The translations under genes and the position numbers were made by a program. DNA of 64,000 nt from Salinisphaera sp049568105 (GTDB lineage: Bacteria; Pseudomonadota; Gammaproteobacteria; Nevskiales; Salinisphaeraceae). The stretch spans positions 1,178,001 to 1,242,000 of the forward strand of contig NZ_CP145335.1 of NCBI RefSeq assembly GCF_049568105.1. Direction: 5' to 3'. The notes under the pieces were generated by a model. The model saw only the letters and a program-made list of their open reading frames with translations, ran no database searches and was not told the origin of the DNA. Shown in pieces: positions 55,630 through 64,000 of this stretch. Every line of letters begins with the position of its first letter. The first letter of the stretch is position 1.

Positions 55630-55851
55630 CTATTCGTGCGCGGTCGCGCCGGTGGCTGCGCGTGCGACCGACGGGAAACAAAAAAAGTGGCAGGCCAGCA
55701 ACGCGGTGGCTGGCGCCGATGCCATGTCCGACCAGCTGCCTTGCCAGTGCGATCGGCTCTGGTTCGGCGCAGTAAACAGAACTGTTGAGCGCGCTGTCAG
55801 AGCAGGCAGCGCGCCTTGGCAATCCACGGACGAATAGAACGGCAACTCCAT
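55630..55851 (-). CDS. Possible small gene between mlaE and mlaD
   Basis: A 73-codon open frame with a good ribosome site (CGAGGAATT before ATG 55851), starting 14 bases after the mlaE stop and ending 15 bases before mlaD. The product has no recognised domain; a hydrophobic and aromatic run (LLACHFFCFPSVARAA) lies near the C-terminus. It fills an unusual gap of the operon. Against it: codon use and composition do not look convincingly coding, and the gap may be a decayed or regulatory segment. Confidence 0.35.
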   Translation of the reverse strand: MELPFYSSVDCQGALPALTARSTVLFTAPNQSRSHWQGSWSDMASAPATALLACHFFCFPSVARAATGATAHE

Positions 55852-55865
55852 AATTCCTCGATCCG

Positions 55866-56648
55866 CTAACCGCTGAACATCACGGCGGTGAGCATAAGAT
55901 TGGCGGCCAGTATGGCCAAGGAGGCAATCACCACGGTATTCGTCGTCGCGCGTGATACGCCTTCGGACGTCGGGGCCGTATGATAGCCCTGATATACCGC
56001 GACCCAGGCGATGATGGCACCGAACACGCCGCTTTTGATGAAGATGTTGAGAATATCCTGATTGAATTCAACGCTCGACTGGATACCGTTCCAGTAAGCG
56101 GCTGCGTCGACGCCGAGCAGGTCAACGCCGACGAAGTACCCGCCGGCGGCGCCGATCGCCATCACGCAGAAGATACTGGTCAGCAGCGGCATAGCGATCA
56201 CCCCGGCCAAAAAACGCGGCGCGACGATCCGACGCACCGGATCGACCGCCATCATTTCCATACCGGATAGCTGATCGGTGGCTTTCATCAGGCCGATTTC
56301 GGCGGCCAGGGCGCTACCGGCCCGGCCGGCGAACAGTAGGCCGGTCACTACCGGGCCCAGCTCGCGAACCACGACCAGAGCCACCGACGTGCCCAGCGCA
56401 TTCTCGGCGCCGAAATCCGACAGCGCGCGATAGCCGGACAGCGCCAGCACCATGCCGACGAAGATCCCGGCGACCACGATGATCAGCAGGCTCAGCACGC
56501 CCACCGAGTAGACCTGCTCGACCACCAGCCGTGGTTTGGTGACCAAGCGAGGCAGGGCGGCGAGAATACGCAGCAGAAAGATCGCGCTGCGCCCGACCTC
56601 GGCGACCCAACCGAACAATACGTTGAATAGCTGCAGCGCCCACTTCAT
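55866..56648 (-). CDS. mlaE: Phospholipid transporter permease MlaE
   Basis: 260 residues, the inner-membrane permease of the MlaFEDB ABC transporter. About six hydrophobic segments are visible, with the family signature VRELGPVVTGLLFAGRAGSA and the MMAVDPVRRIVAPRFLAGV block. It overlaps mlaF by 4 bases (56645-56648). Confidence 0.95.
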   Translation of the reverse strand: MKWALQLFNVLFGWVAEVGRSAIFLLRILAALPRLVTKPRLVVEQVYSVGVLSLLIIVVAGIFVGMVLALSGYRALSDFGAENALGTSVALVVVRELGPVVTGLLFAGRAGSALAAEIGLMKATDQLSGMEMMAVDPVRRIVAPRFLAGVIAMPLLTSIFCVMAIGAAGGYFVGVDLLGVDAAAYWNGIQSSVEFNQDILNIFIKSGVFGAIIAWVAVYQGYHTAPTSEGVSRATTNTVVIASLAILAANLMLTAVMFSG

Positions 56649-57481
56649 TTCCCGTTCTCTTTCAGCAGATCATCGGCATAGGGCGTATCGGCATAGTGAA
56701 ACGGCACCGGCCCGTCGGCCGAGGCCGTGATGAACTGCTGTACCCAGGCCGAGGAAGAATTGCGAATATGCTCGGGCGGTCCGTGGTCGACCACCTGACC
56801 GTCGGAGATCACATAGACATAGTCGGCGATGCCCAGCGTTTCCTTGACGTCATGGCTGACCACGATCGAAGTTAGGCCGAGCACGTCGTTGAGCCGCCGG
56901 ATCAACCGTAGCAGTACGCCCATCGAGATCGGATCCTGGCCGGCAAACGGTTCGTCGTACATGATCATTTCCGGATCCAGCGCGATTGCCCGGGCCAGGG
57001 CCACGCGGCGCGCCATCCCGCCGGACAGTTCGGCAGGCGCCAGATCCCGGGCGCCGCGCAAGCCCACGGCTTCGAGTTTCATGAGCACGATGTCGCGAAT
57101 CAGCCGCTCGGGCAGCTTGGTATGCTCACGCAGCGGGAAGGCAACGTTGTCGTAGACCGACAGATCGGTCAGCAGCGCGCCCGACTGAAACAGCATGCCC
57201 ATGCGTTTGCGCTGTTCGAACAATCCCCGCTGGGATAGACGATCGATGGCCTGGCCGTCGAAATGCACTTGGCCGGAGTCGGCTTTCCATTGTCCGCTGA
57301 TCAAACGTAGCAGGGTGGTTTTGCCGGTGCCGGAGGGGCCCATGATGGCCGTGATCCGGCCGCGCGCGATATCGATATCGACGCCGTTGTAGATCGTGCG
57401 CGAACCGATGCAGAAATGCAGGTCGCGAACGTGTACGAGGCTGGAATCGGTGGCGTGGGTCGTGGCGTTATCGTCGGTCAT
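56645..57481 (-). CDS. mlaF: Phospholipid transporter ATPase MlaF
   Basis: 278 residues, the ABC ATPase that drives lipid movement in the Mla pathway, keeping lipids asymmetric in the outer membrane. Walker A GPSGTGKTT lies near residue 53, the signature is LSGGMARRVALARA, Walker B is MIMYDEPFAGQDP, and the VVSHDVKETLGIADYVYVI segment follows. The C-terminal extension after SAWVQQFI, which contacts the partner subunit and MlaB in E. coli, is present. It starts 26 bases after the lipB stop, in the same direction, so mla may be co-transcribed with the upstream envelope genes. Confidence 0.95.
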   Translation of the reverse strand: MTDDNATTHATDSSLVHVRDLHFCIGSRTIYNGVDIDIARGRITAIMGPSGTGKTTLLRLISGQWKADSGQVHFDGQAIDRLSQRGLFEQRKRMGMLFQSGALLTDLSVYDNVAFPLREHTKLPERLIRDIVLMKLEAVGLRGARDLAPAELSGGMARRVALARAIALDPEMIMYDEPFAGQDPISMGVLLRLIRRLNDVLGLTSIVVSHDVKETLGIADYVYVISDGQVVDHGPPEHIRNSSSAWVQQFITASADGPVPFHYADTPYADDLLKENGK

Positions 57482-57507
57482 GCGGGCGATGGGCGCTCGG
57501 TTGCGCG

Positions 57508-58173
57508 CTAGCCTATCAGATCGGCTGCGGGGTCCGGCGAACTGCTTGCATCGATGCCGAGTTCGCGGCCCAGATGGGCAGATAGGTCGCTGGCCACCTG
57601 ATCGAGATCGCTTGGCCCGCCCAGATCCCGGATCTGGGTCATGGTCAGACCGTGGTAGCCGCAGGGATCGATACGCGAAAACGGCTCAAGATCCATATCG
57701 ACGTTCAACGCCAGGCCGTGATAGCTCTTCGAGCGGGATACGCGCAGTCCGATCGAGCCGATCTTGGCGCCGTCGACATAGACGCCCGGGGCGTCGCGCC
57801 GAGCATAGGCAGTGATCGCGTAGCCGGCCAAGGTCGCGATCATGGTGTTCTCCAGCGCGCTGACCAGGCTGCGGATACCAATCCCCAGGCGCACGAGATC
57901 GACCATCACATAGGCCATGATTTGGCCCGGGCCATGATAGGTGACCTGGCCGCCACGATCGATTGGCACCACCTCGATATCGCCCGGCATGAGGATATGC
58001 TCGGCGCGCCCGTTGCGGCCCTGGGTGAATACGGGCTCGTGGTTGAGCAGCCACAGCGCATCGGCGTCCTCGGGGCCCCGCTCGGACGTGAATGTCTTCA
58101 TGGCCTGCCAGATCGGACGATACGGCTGCGGCTGCCATCCGAAACGTCGGACGGCGATCGGCGGCGTGCTCAT
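57508..58173 (-). CDS. lipB: Octanoyl-[acyl carrier protein]:protein octanoyltransferase LipB
   Basis: Moves octanoyl groups from ACP to lipoyl domains of 2-oxoacid dehydrogenases and glycine cleavage H protein. 221 residues with the motifs RGGQVTYHGPGQ (73-84), Lys137 in VYVDGAKIGSIG and nucleophile Cys171 in FSRIDPCGYHG. It overlaps the DUF493 gene by 4 bases. lipA, usually next, is not found here; mlaF follows. Confidence 0.96.
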   Translation of the reverse strand: MSTPPIAVRRFGWQPQPYRPIWQAMKTFTSERGPEDADALWLLNHEPVFTQGRNGRAEHILMPGDIEVVPIDRGGQVTYHGPGQIMAYVMVDLVRLGIGIRSLVSALENTMIATLAGYAITAYARRDAPGVYVDGAKIGSIGLRVSRSKSYHGLALNVDMDLEPFSRIDPCGYHGLTMTQIRDLGGPSDLDQVASDLSAHLGRELGIDASSSPDPAADLIG

Positions 58174-58442
58174 AGCGACATCAAAACCTGGCCGCTATCG
58201 GTCAAGTCCTGATAGATGGCATCCAGCTGGGCCTTGCTCTTGGCGTTGATCGAGGCTGTGACCGCGATATAGCGGCCGCCCCGGGATTCGCGCGAAGACA
58301 GATCGTCGGTGGTCAATTCCGGTACATGCGCCTTGACCAGTTTATAGACGACTTGCTCGAACGACGTCCCGTGCCGGCCGAACGCCTTAATATCGAATTC
58401 GCAAGGGAATTCAAGCAGGGTTTCGTTGTTGTCTGCAGACAT
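58170..58442 (-). CDS. DUF493 (YbeD-type) protein
   Basis: 90 residues with a ferredoxin-like ACT-type fold expected of YbeD. The conserved FPCEFDIKAFGRHGTSFE start, SRESRGGRYIAVTASINAKSKAQLDAIY and the terminal LTDSGQVLMSL are visible. Family function is not settled; E. coli ybeD lies between dacA and lipB exactly as here. The 4-base overlap with lipB shows coupling. Confidence 0.93.
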   Translation of the reverse strand: MSADNNETLLEFPCEFDIKAFGRHGTSFEQVVYKLVKAHVPELTTDDLSSRESRGGRYIAVTASINAKSKAQLDAIYQDLTDSGQVLMSL

Positions 58443-58521
58443 CTCTACACTGTGCTCTTGGCGGACTGCGGCGTCCAGTCGCCCGGCCCAACGGAATGCG
58501 CTGGGCCGAGCCGGGCGGCAG

Positions 58522-59691
58522 TTACTGGAACATCATCAGGACTTCGTCGATGAGCTGGCTGACATAGCCGCCCTTGCCGATCGACTGGCCGGCGTACAGT
58601 GGCTCTTCTTTGAGTGTCTTGTCGTTATATTTGATCGCCAGCGTGCCCAGGCGCTCGCCTTCCTTGACCGGCGCGCTCAGATGCCCGGGCAGTTCGGCGC
58701 TGGTCGATAGCGAATCACGCTTGCCGCGTGGATAGGCGACATAAATCGGCCCGTGCGCGACCACCGGAACCTGGTTGGCATCGCCTTTCCAGACTCGAAC
58801 CTGGGAGATTTCCTTGCCGGCGTCGAACAACTTGCCGTCGTCGAAAAAACGAAAGCCATAGCTGATCAAGGCTTCGCACTGGCTCTTGCGGCCGTTTTCG
58901 GAATTGGTGCCGGTGACCACCGAGATCACGCGCATGCCTTGATCCTTGGCCGAGGCCACCAGGTTGAAGCCGGCCGATTCGGTATGGCCGGTCTTGCCAC
59001 CGTCTACGCGTTTGTCTGACCACAGCAGCGTATTGCGGTTGTACTGCTGAATGCCGTTGTAGGCGAATTTCTTTTCGTGGAAGTATTGATCGTAGAGCTT
59101 CGGAAAGTCGCGCACGATCGCGGCATACAGCGTGGCGATATCACGCGCGCTCATATAGTGGTCGGGATGCGGCAGGCCGTTCACGTCCATGAAGTGGCTG
59201 TTACTCATGCCCAGCTGTTTGCCGTACTGGTTCATGTAGTCCGAGAACGTGGACGTGGTGCCGGCGACATACTCGGCCAGTGCGACCGCCGCGTCGTTGC
59301 CCGAAGCCGTGATCAAGCCGTGTAGCAGCTTGTCGACCGAGACCTTGTCGCCGACTTTGAGAAACATCTGGGATCCTTTCATCTCCCAGGCTTTCTTGCT
59401 GACGGTGACCAGGTCCGAAGGCTTGAGATTGCCTTTGTCGATCTCGTCGAAAATGATGTAACAGGTCATCAGCTTGGTCACGCTCGCCGGTTCGACCTGT
59501 TGATCCGGATTCTTGGCTGCCAGCACCTGCCCGGAGTTGTAGTCGACCAGGATATAGCTCTTGGCGCCGAGTGAAGGCGGATTCGGAATCGGCAGATCCG
59601 CGGCCGAAGCGGTCGTGCAAACCAGCAGGGTCACAGCGATCAAGAACAGGCGTTGGGCGTGAAGCATCGGGCTCGAACTCTTGGCGAACAT
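58522..59691 (-). CDS. dacA: D-alanyl-D-alanine carboxypeptidase (PBP5/6-type)
   Basis: Trims the terminal D-Ala of peptidoglycan stem peptides in the periplasm. 389 residues with a signal peptide ending in CTTASA near residue 30. The three penicillin-binding motifs are visible: S70-V-T-K73, S130-G-N132 and KTGHT near 235. A beta-rich C-terminal domain and a final amphipathic helix (YVSQLIDEVLMMFQ) for membrane attachment follow. ATG 59667 is an alternative start with a shorter signal. It follows rlpA by 48 bases in the envelope operon. Confidence 0.96.
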   Translation of the reverse strand: MFAKSSSPMLHAQRLFLIAVTLLVCTTASAADLPIPNPPSLGAKSYILVDYNSGQVLAAKNPDQQVEPASVTKLMTCYIIFDEIDKGNLKPSDLVTVSKKAWEMKGSQMFLKVGDKVSVDKLLHGLITASGNDAAVALAEYVAGTTSTFSDYMNQYGKQLGMSNSHFMDVNGLPHPDHYMSARDIATLYAAIVRDFPKLYDQYFHEKKFAYNGIQQYNRNTLLWSDKRVDGGKTGHTESAGFNLVASAKDQGMRVISVVTGTNSENGRKSQCEALISYGFRFFDDGKLFDAGKEISQVRVWKGDANQVPVVAHGPIYVAYPRGKRDSLSTSAELPGHLSAPVKEGERLGTLAIKYNDKTLKEEPLYAGQSIGKGGYVSQLIDEVLMMFQ

Positions 59692-59739
59692 GTATACGGT
59701 TGCTGACGGGCGAAGTTTAGCGTCTCGGCGGTGTGGCGG

Positions 59740-60699
59740 CTAACGTTTGACTTCGCGTACCGGGAAGCCAGCGTCGGCAAGCTGCTGCCGGGCATTGTAA
59801 CGGGCTGCGGACGTATCGAAGGGGCCGACACGTACACGATAGAGTTTCATGTCCGGCGAGGGCGGTACAACGCTGACCGGATCGATACCGGCCGCGCGGG
59901 CCTGATCGCGGGCTCGATCAGCGCGGGCTGCGCTGGAAAAAGCGCCGATCTGGAGTTCGCCGCTTGGCTGCAGCGATGAGGCCCGTGCTGGCGCAGTTGT
60001 TTCGGAAGCGGCCGCAGCTGGGCGCGCCGGCTGCGACGTTCGGCTCGGCCGGGTCGGATCGGCGCTGTCCGGCGGGTTCTGGGCACGGCGCAGCGGTGCG
60101 CTCGGCGGCGGGTCGTTCGCGGCCGGCGGCTTCGCCTGATCGACGCTGCCCGGGGTGACGGTACGAATGCGTACCGGTGCGCTACCGGCGCCGACGATAC
60201 CCAGGCGGCGCGCTGCGACATAGGACAGATCGATGATCCGGCCTTTATGGAACGGCCCACGGTCGTTGACCTTGACCACCACCTGGCGGTGGTTGTCCAG
60301 ATTGGTGACCTGAACCCAGCTCGGGATCGGCAGGCGCTTGTGGGCAGCGGTCATGGCGAACATGTTGTAGGGCTCGCCCGACGAGGTGCGGCCGCCGTCG
60401 AACTGACGGCCATACCAGCTCGCGCGGCCGGTCTGGGTGAAGCCGTCGGCGCTTTTGAGTACGTAGTAGCGCTTGCCCAGGGCGGTATAGCTGGTTGGGT
60501 TGCCGTACTTCGATTTCGGTGCGTTCTTGGGGATGGCGTCTGGATACTGGCTCAGATCGATATCCGTTTGGTCCGGTGGTCCATCGTTTTGATAATAACC
60601 GCCGCCCTTGGACTGGCTGGGCGGCGTGCTGGCACAGCCGGCGATCAGCGTAATTGCAGCCAGCACGGCCAGTATCGCAGACAGCCGCAGCCGGTTCAC
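59740..60699 (-). CDS. rlpA: Septal ring lytic transglycosylase / lipoprotein RlpA
   Basis: 319 residues. A lipobox LIAGC with Cys22 marks a lipoprotein, followed by a DPBB domain (about 85-170) with GRASWYGRQFDGGRTSSGE and VVKVNDRGPFHKGRIIDLSY, then a Pro/Ala/Ser-rich linker and a C-terminal SPOR domain (about 240-319) that binds denuded glycan strands. In Pseudomonas RlpA is a lytic transglycosylase acting on such strands. It overlaps mltB by 4 bases. Confidence 0.95.
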   Translation of the reverse strand: MNRLRLSAILAVLAAITLIAGCASTPPSQSKGGGYYQNDGPPDQTDIDLSQYPDAIPKNAPKSKYGNPTSYTALGKRYYVLKSADGFTQTGRASWYGRQFDGGRTSSGEPYNMFAMTAAHKRLPIPSWVQVTNLDNHRQVVVKVNDRGPFHKGRIIDLSYVAARRLGIVGAGSAPVRIRTVTPGSVDQAKPPAANDPPPSAPLRRAQNPPDSADPTRPSRTSQPARPAAAASETTAPARASSLQPSGELQIGAFSSAARADRARDQARAAGIDPVSVVPPSPDMKLYRVRVGPFDTSAARYNARQQLADAGFPVREVKR

Positions 60700-61700
60700 G
60701 AGCCGACCGCCGGGTGGGTGAAGGCATGAATCTCGCGGCCGAGCTGATAGACCGCCATCGCATACAACGGGCTGGTGTTGTACGTGGTGATGACGAAGAA
60801 ATTATGCTCGGCGACCCAATATTCCGGGCCGTGCGGGCCGTCGAATTTCAGCAGCCCGACCCGGGTTTCCAGAGCCGGTTCATCCGCAACCGACACCCCC
60901 TTAGACTTGAGCTCGCCCCAGGTATAGCGGGTCTTGCGGGTGCTGGTGTCGATATCGTCGATGCTGTGTGGGCTGGCCAGTTCGGCCGGCTGGGCGATCG
61001 GCGCGCCGCGTTGCCAGCCGTTTTCGGTCAGATAATTGGCCACCGAGGCGATGATGTCGGCCGGCTGGTGCCAGAGATCGCGGCGGCCGTCGCCGTTGCC
61101 ATCCACGGCATAGGCGGCATAGCTAGACGGCATAAACTGGCCGAGACCCATAGCCCCGGCATAGGAGCCGACATCGTGGGTGCAGTCGAGCTGTTCGTCC
61201 ACGCACAGGCGGATGAACTCGCCGAGCTCCTTAGTGAAGAATTTGGACCGTTCGGGATAGTCGAAAGCCAGGGTCGACAGGGCATCCAACACACGATCCT
61301 TGCCGATATAGCGGCCGTAGCGGGTTTCGACCCCTAGAATAGCCGCGACGATCCAGGCGGGCACCCCATACTCGTTCTGGGCGGCCTCGAATCGGGCGCG
61401 GTGGGCGTTGACGTAGTCGGCGCCTTGCTGAGCGCGTTCAGGTTTGACGAAGATCGGCCGATAACCCGCCCAGGTGAGCGTCTTTTCGGCGGGCTTGCGC
61501 ATCTTGGCAATAATCTCCGGCTGATAACGTGCTTCGGACAGTAGCCGGTGCGTGGTCGATTCGGCGATGCCGTGCTCGCGATGCAGGCGTTTGATCAACG
61601 CCTGGCCGGCCGACGAGTTCGCATAGTCACCGTGTGGCGTATCGGCCCAAGCCGGCGCGGCGGCCAGCGCAAGCACCAGCCCAAAAGCGAAAATCTTCAT
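60696..61700 (-). CDS. mltB: Lytic murein transglycosylase B
   Basis: 334 residues with a signal peptide ending in APAWA near residue 19; no lipobox cysteine is visible, so it may be soluble in the periplasm. Catalytic Glu125 lies in AAILGVETRYGRYIG, and GAMGLGQFMPSSYAAYAVDGNGDG is the substrate-binding signature of family 3 transglycosylases with an EF-hand-like calcium loop. It overlaps rodA and rlpA by 4 bases each. Confidence 0.95.
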   Translation of the reverse strand: MKIFAFGLVLALAAAPAWADTPHGDYANSSAGQALIKRLHREHGIAESTTHRLLSEARYQPEIIAKMRKPAEKTLTWAGYRPIFVKPERAQQGADYVNAHRARFEAAQNEYGVPAWIVAAILGVETRYGRYIGKDRVLDALSTLAFDYPERSKFFTKELGEFIRLCVDEQLDCTHDVGSYAGAMGLGQFMPSSYAAYAVDGNGDGRRDLWHQPADIIASVANYLTENGWQRGAPIAQPAELASPHSIDDIDTSTRKTRYTWGELKSKGVSVADEPALETRVGLLKFDGPHGPEYWVAEHNFFVITTYNTSPLYAMAVYQLGREIHAFTHPAVGS

Positions 61701-62815
61701 GTGGCAAGCAGTTTCCGGTGGGTATGGATCGACATGAGAATGCCGAAGGAGGCCAACAGCATGACCATCGAGGTGCCGCCGAACGAAATCAGGGGCAGGG
61801 GGACGCCGACCACCGGCAACAGGCCGGCAACCATGCCCATGTTGACGAAGGCATAGAAGAAGAAAGTCAGCGATAGACTGGCCGCGGTTAGGCGCTGAAA
61901 CGTGTCCTGGCTTTTGATCGCGATGAACAGCCCGCGGCCGACTACAAAGCCATAGATCGCCATCAGGCCCAATACGCCGAACAGGCCGGTTTCTTCGGCA
62001 TAGACGGCAAACACGAAGTCGGTATCGGACTCTGGCAGGAAATTCAGATGGGCCTGGCTGCCGTTGAGCCAGCCTTTGCCGAACAACCCGCCCGAGCCGA
62101 TCGCGATCTTCGACTGGGTGATGTGATAACCGGCCCCGAGCGGGTCGCGGGCTGGGTTCAGAAAGGTCAGCACGCGCTGTTGCTGATAGTCGTGCAGGTT
62201 GAACCAGATCAGTGGTGCGGCCGCGGCCGCGAGCACGATCAGCAAGAGGATAATGCGCCAGCGCAGGCCGGCGAAAAACAGCGCGAAACCGCCGCCGGCG
62301 ATGATCAACAATGCGGTGCCCAGATCCGGCTGCTGGACCACCAGGGCCACCGGCACAGCCATAATTACGCCGGCCAGTACGACATCGCCTATGCGCGGTG
62401 GGAGCGGGCGCTGGTGGAAGAAAGCCGCGACTGTCAAAGGCACCACCAGCTTGCAGATTTCGGAGGGCTGAAAACGCACCACCCCGAGATCGAGCCAGCG
62501 CTTGGCGCCCATCGCGGCATCCCCGAGCACGAGTACTGCTACCAGCAGCAGTACGCCTATTAAATACACCCAGGGTGAGGCGACGCGATACCAGTGGGGT
62601 GGAATCTGGGCGAGTACGATCATCCCGGCCAGGCCGATACCGACGCGCACGGCCTGGGCGATCACGATCTGCGACGACTGGCCCGAGGCGCTATACAGCA
62701 CGAACAGACCCAACAGCGCGCAGCAGAGCAGCCCGGCCAGCAGCTGGACGTCGATATGCCACGCGCTCAGGCGCGCCGACAGCGTCGCGGGGCGTTCCTG
62801 GGCGGTGCTGCTCAT
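61697..62815 (-). CDS. rodA: Peptidoglycan glycosyltransferase RodA
   Basis: 372 residues of the SEDS family, with about ten membrane segments. Polymerises glycan strands of the lateral wall with PBP2 under MreB control. The motif blocks WLDLGVVRFQPSEICKLVVP, GDVVLAGVIMAVPVALVVQQPDLGTALLI and the C-terminal GVPLPLISFGGTSMVMLL are characteristic; the Asp of QPDLGTA is the likely catalytic residue. Overlaps mrdA and mltB by 4 bases. Confidence 0.97.
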   Translation of the reverse strand: MSSTAQERPATLSARLSAWHIDVQLLAGLLCCALLGLFVLYSASGQSSQIVIAQAVRVGIGLAGMIVLAQIPPHWYRVASPWVYLIGVLLLVAVLVLGDAAMGAKRWLDLGVVRFQPSEICKLVVPLTVAAFFHQRPLPPRIGDVVLAGVIMAVPVALVVQQPDLGTALLIIAGGGFALFFAGLRWRIILLLIVLAAAAAPLIWFNLHDYQQQRVLTFLNPARDPLGAGYHITQSKIAIGSGGLFGKGWLNGSQAHLNFLPESDTDFVFAVYAEETGLFGVLGLMAIYGFVVGRGLFIAIKSQDTFQRLTAASLSLTFFFYAFVNMGMVAGLLPVVGVPLPLISFGGTSMVMLLASFGILMSIHTHRKLLAT

Positions 62816-64000
62816 GAGCGGGACTCCCCGGCTGGCTTGCTGCTATTGGCCTGCAGGGTTTCGCTCTGCTCGAGGCTATCGAGATAGCTGTCGATCACGC
62901 GGCGAGCGATCGGTCCAGCCACGCTGGAACCGCCGCCGCCGTGCTCGACCAAGACCCCGACCGCGATCTTGGGATCGTCGACCGGGGCGAAAGCCAGAAA
63001 CAGCGCATGTTCGCGCAGCCGGTGCGGGATGCTGTCCAGATCCGGGGCGACTTCGTTCTGCGGCAGGCCGGCGACCTGGGCACTGCCCGATTTGCCGGCG
63101 ATCGGGTACTTCAGGTGCCGGCCGACATAGTGGTGGGCGGTGCCATGCGGGCTGTTGATGACGCCTTGCATGCCGTTGATCACGATCTCCCAGTGCCGTT
63201 TATCCTTGAGCTCGATCGGCGGCAGGGCATCGGGCCGGTATTGCGAGGTCCGCCGGGTCTGGGGGTCGCGCCAGGCCTTGAGTACATGCGGACGATAGGC
63301 ATGCCCGCGGGTGGCCAGTTCGCTGGCGGCCTGAGCCAGCTGCAGCGGGGTCGTAGTCATGAAGCCCTGGCCGATGACCGTGATCAGGGTCTCGCCGGGA
63401 TACCAGGGTAGGTGGCGATTGGCGTGCTTCCACTCGCGGGAGGGCATGATGCCGGAATTCTCGCGCGGCAGATCGATACCGGTCTTCTGGCCCAGGCCGA
63501 ACATGCTGCCGTAGCGGTGGATATTATCGATACCGAGCTTCATGCCCAGTTTGTAGAAATATACGTCCGAGCTGCGCTCGATGGCCTGGGTCAGATCGAT
63601 CCAGCCCTGGCCGGAGCGCTTCCAGTCGCGATAATGATGGCTGGAGCCGGGCAAGGTGACATAGCCCGGGCACCAGACTTTCTTGTTCGGATCGATCACC
63701 CCGGTCTCGAGTGCCCCAATGGCCATGATCGGCTTGACTGTGGAACCGGGCGGGTACTGGCCCTGCAGGGCGCGGTTGTACAGCGGTTTGTGCGGATCGT
63801 GGATCAGGCGCGAATAGTTGGCGCGGCTGATGCCGTCGACGAACAGATCCGGGTCGTAGCCCGGTTTGCTGACTATCGCCAGCACGCCGCCGGTGTTCGG
63901 ATCGAGCGCGACCACGGCGCCGTCTTGATCGCCGAGCGCGTTATAGGCGACTTTCTGTAGGGCTGAATCCACGGTCAGGGTCAGGCTGTCGCCAGCGCTG
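62812..64000 (-). CDS. mrdA: Penicillin-binding protein 2 (partial, transpeptidase part)
   Basis: The frame stays open to the right edge, so the N-terminus (membrane anchor and pedestal domain) lies outside; about 396 codons are present. The transpeptidase domain shows LTLTVDSALQ at the edge, the SxxK site GSTVKP with the serine codon near 63743, SSDVYFYKLG as the SxN-like region and KSGSAQV as the KTG-type motif. It cross-links new lateral-wall peptidoglycan with RodA. Order mrdA-rodA-mltB-rlpA-dacA is standard. Confidence 0.96.
   Translation of the reverse strand, partial: SAGDSLTLTVDSALQKVAYNALGDQDGAVVALDPNTGGVLAIVSKPGYDPDLFVDGISRANYSRLIHDPHKPLYNRALQGQYPPGSTVKPIMAIGALETGVIDPNKKVWCPGYVTLPGSSHHYRDWKRSGQGWIDLTQAIERSSDVYFYKLGMKLGIDNIHRYGSMFGLGQKTGIDLPRENSGIMPSREWKHANRHLPWYPGETLITVIGQGFMTTTPLQLAQAASELATRGHAYRPHVLKAWRDPQTRRTSQYRPDALPPIELKDKRHWEIVINGMQGVINSPHGTAHHYVGRHLKYPIAGKSGSAQVAGLPQNEVAPDLDSIPHRLREHALFLAFAPVDDPKIAVGVLVEHGGGGSSVAGPIARRVIDSYLDSLEQSETLQANSSKPAGESRS

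Overview
The window is a GC-rich, densely coded bacterial chromosome segment from a gammaproteobacterium. The conserved blocks lolB / tRNA-Gln / prs / rplY / pth / ychF / tRNA-Met, pncC / recA / recX / alaS / lysC / tRNA-Ser / tRNA-Arg, and mrdA / rodA / mltB / rlpA / dacA / DUF493 / lipB are the gene orders seen in Pseudomonas-like and Alcanivorax-like gammaproteobacteria. A Salinisphaera-like or related moderately halophilic lineage is my best guess, based on gene-content gestalt and acidic protein tails only. No plasmid, phage, CRISPR or transposase gene is visible.

Layout. 1-5996: end of lolB, an MFS exporter where ispE usually sits, tRNA-Gln, prs, rplY (acidic tail), pth, ychF, tRNA-Met. 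6217-8150: an ABC1/UbiB-type kinase with a DUF2505 (START-like) partner. 8206-18340: mutS facing away from pncC-thpR-recA-recX, a thiamine-binding-type protein, alaS and lysC. 18595-18994: tRNA-Ser and tRNA-Arg with a strong terminator, then a decayed second copy of the tRNA-Arg end plus terminator; csrA, usually found just upstream, is missing. 19420-29785: Bcr/CflA exporter, Aer-like chemoreceptor, ETF-quinone oxidoreductase, coaA, cytochrome b561, lactate permease. 30040-33661: a tight four-gene minus-strand cluster (arylsulfotransferase-type propeller, small membrane protein, EMC3/Oxa1-like membrane protein, PAPS-type sulfotransferase). 33768-37624: a second ABC1 kinase overlapping an SRPBCC-SDR fusion, with a divergent WYL regulator. 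37708-42526: J-domain-like protein, SprT-like protease, small membrane protein, DUF815 ATPase, ettA. 42741-43370: a short CysH-like reductase. 43553-44225: a highly structured non-coding repeat element. 44276-51060: mltF, tRNA-Ser(CGA), DUF1820, MBL hydrolase, purL. 51281-53883: YbhB-like protein and acetoacetyl-CoA synthetase. 53996-64000: a long minus-strand cell-envelope operon, mrdA-rodA-mltB-rlpA-dacA-DUF493-lipB-mlaFEDCB.

How the genes work together. The last 10 kb joins peptidoglycan elongation (PBP2, RodA, MltB, RlpA, PBP5/6), lipoylation (LipB) and outer-membrane lipid asymmetry (MlaFEDCB) in one chain of mostly 4-base overlaps. The two ABC1 kinases each sit next to a START/SRPBCC-fold lipid-binding-type partner, recalling the COQ8-COQ10 theme. 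The sulfotransferase cluster and the 43.6-44.2 kb structured element are the parts least explained by known systems.
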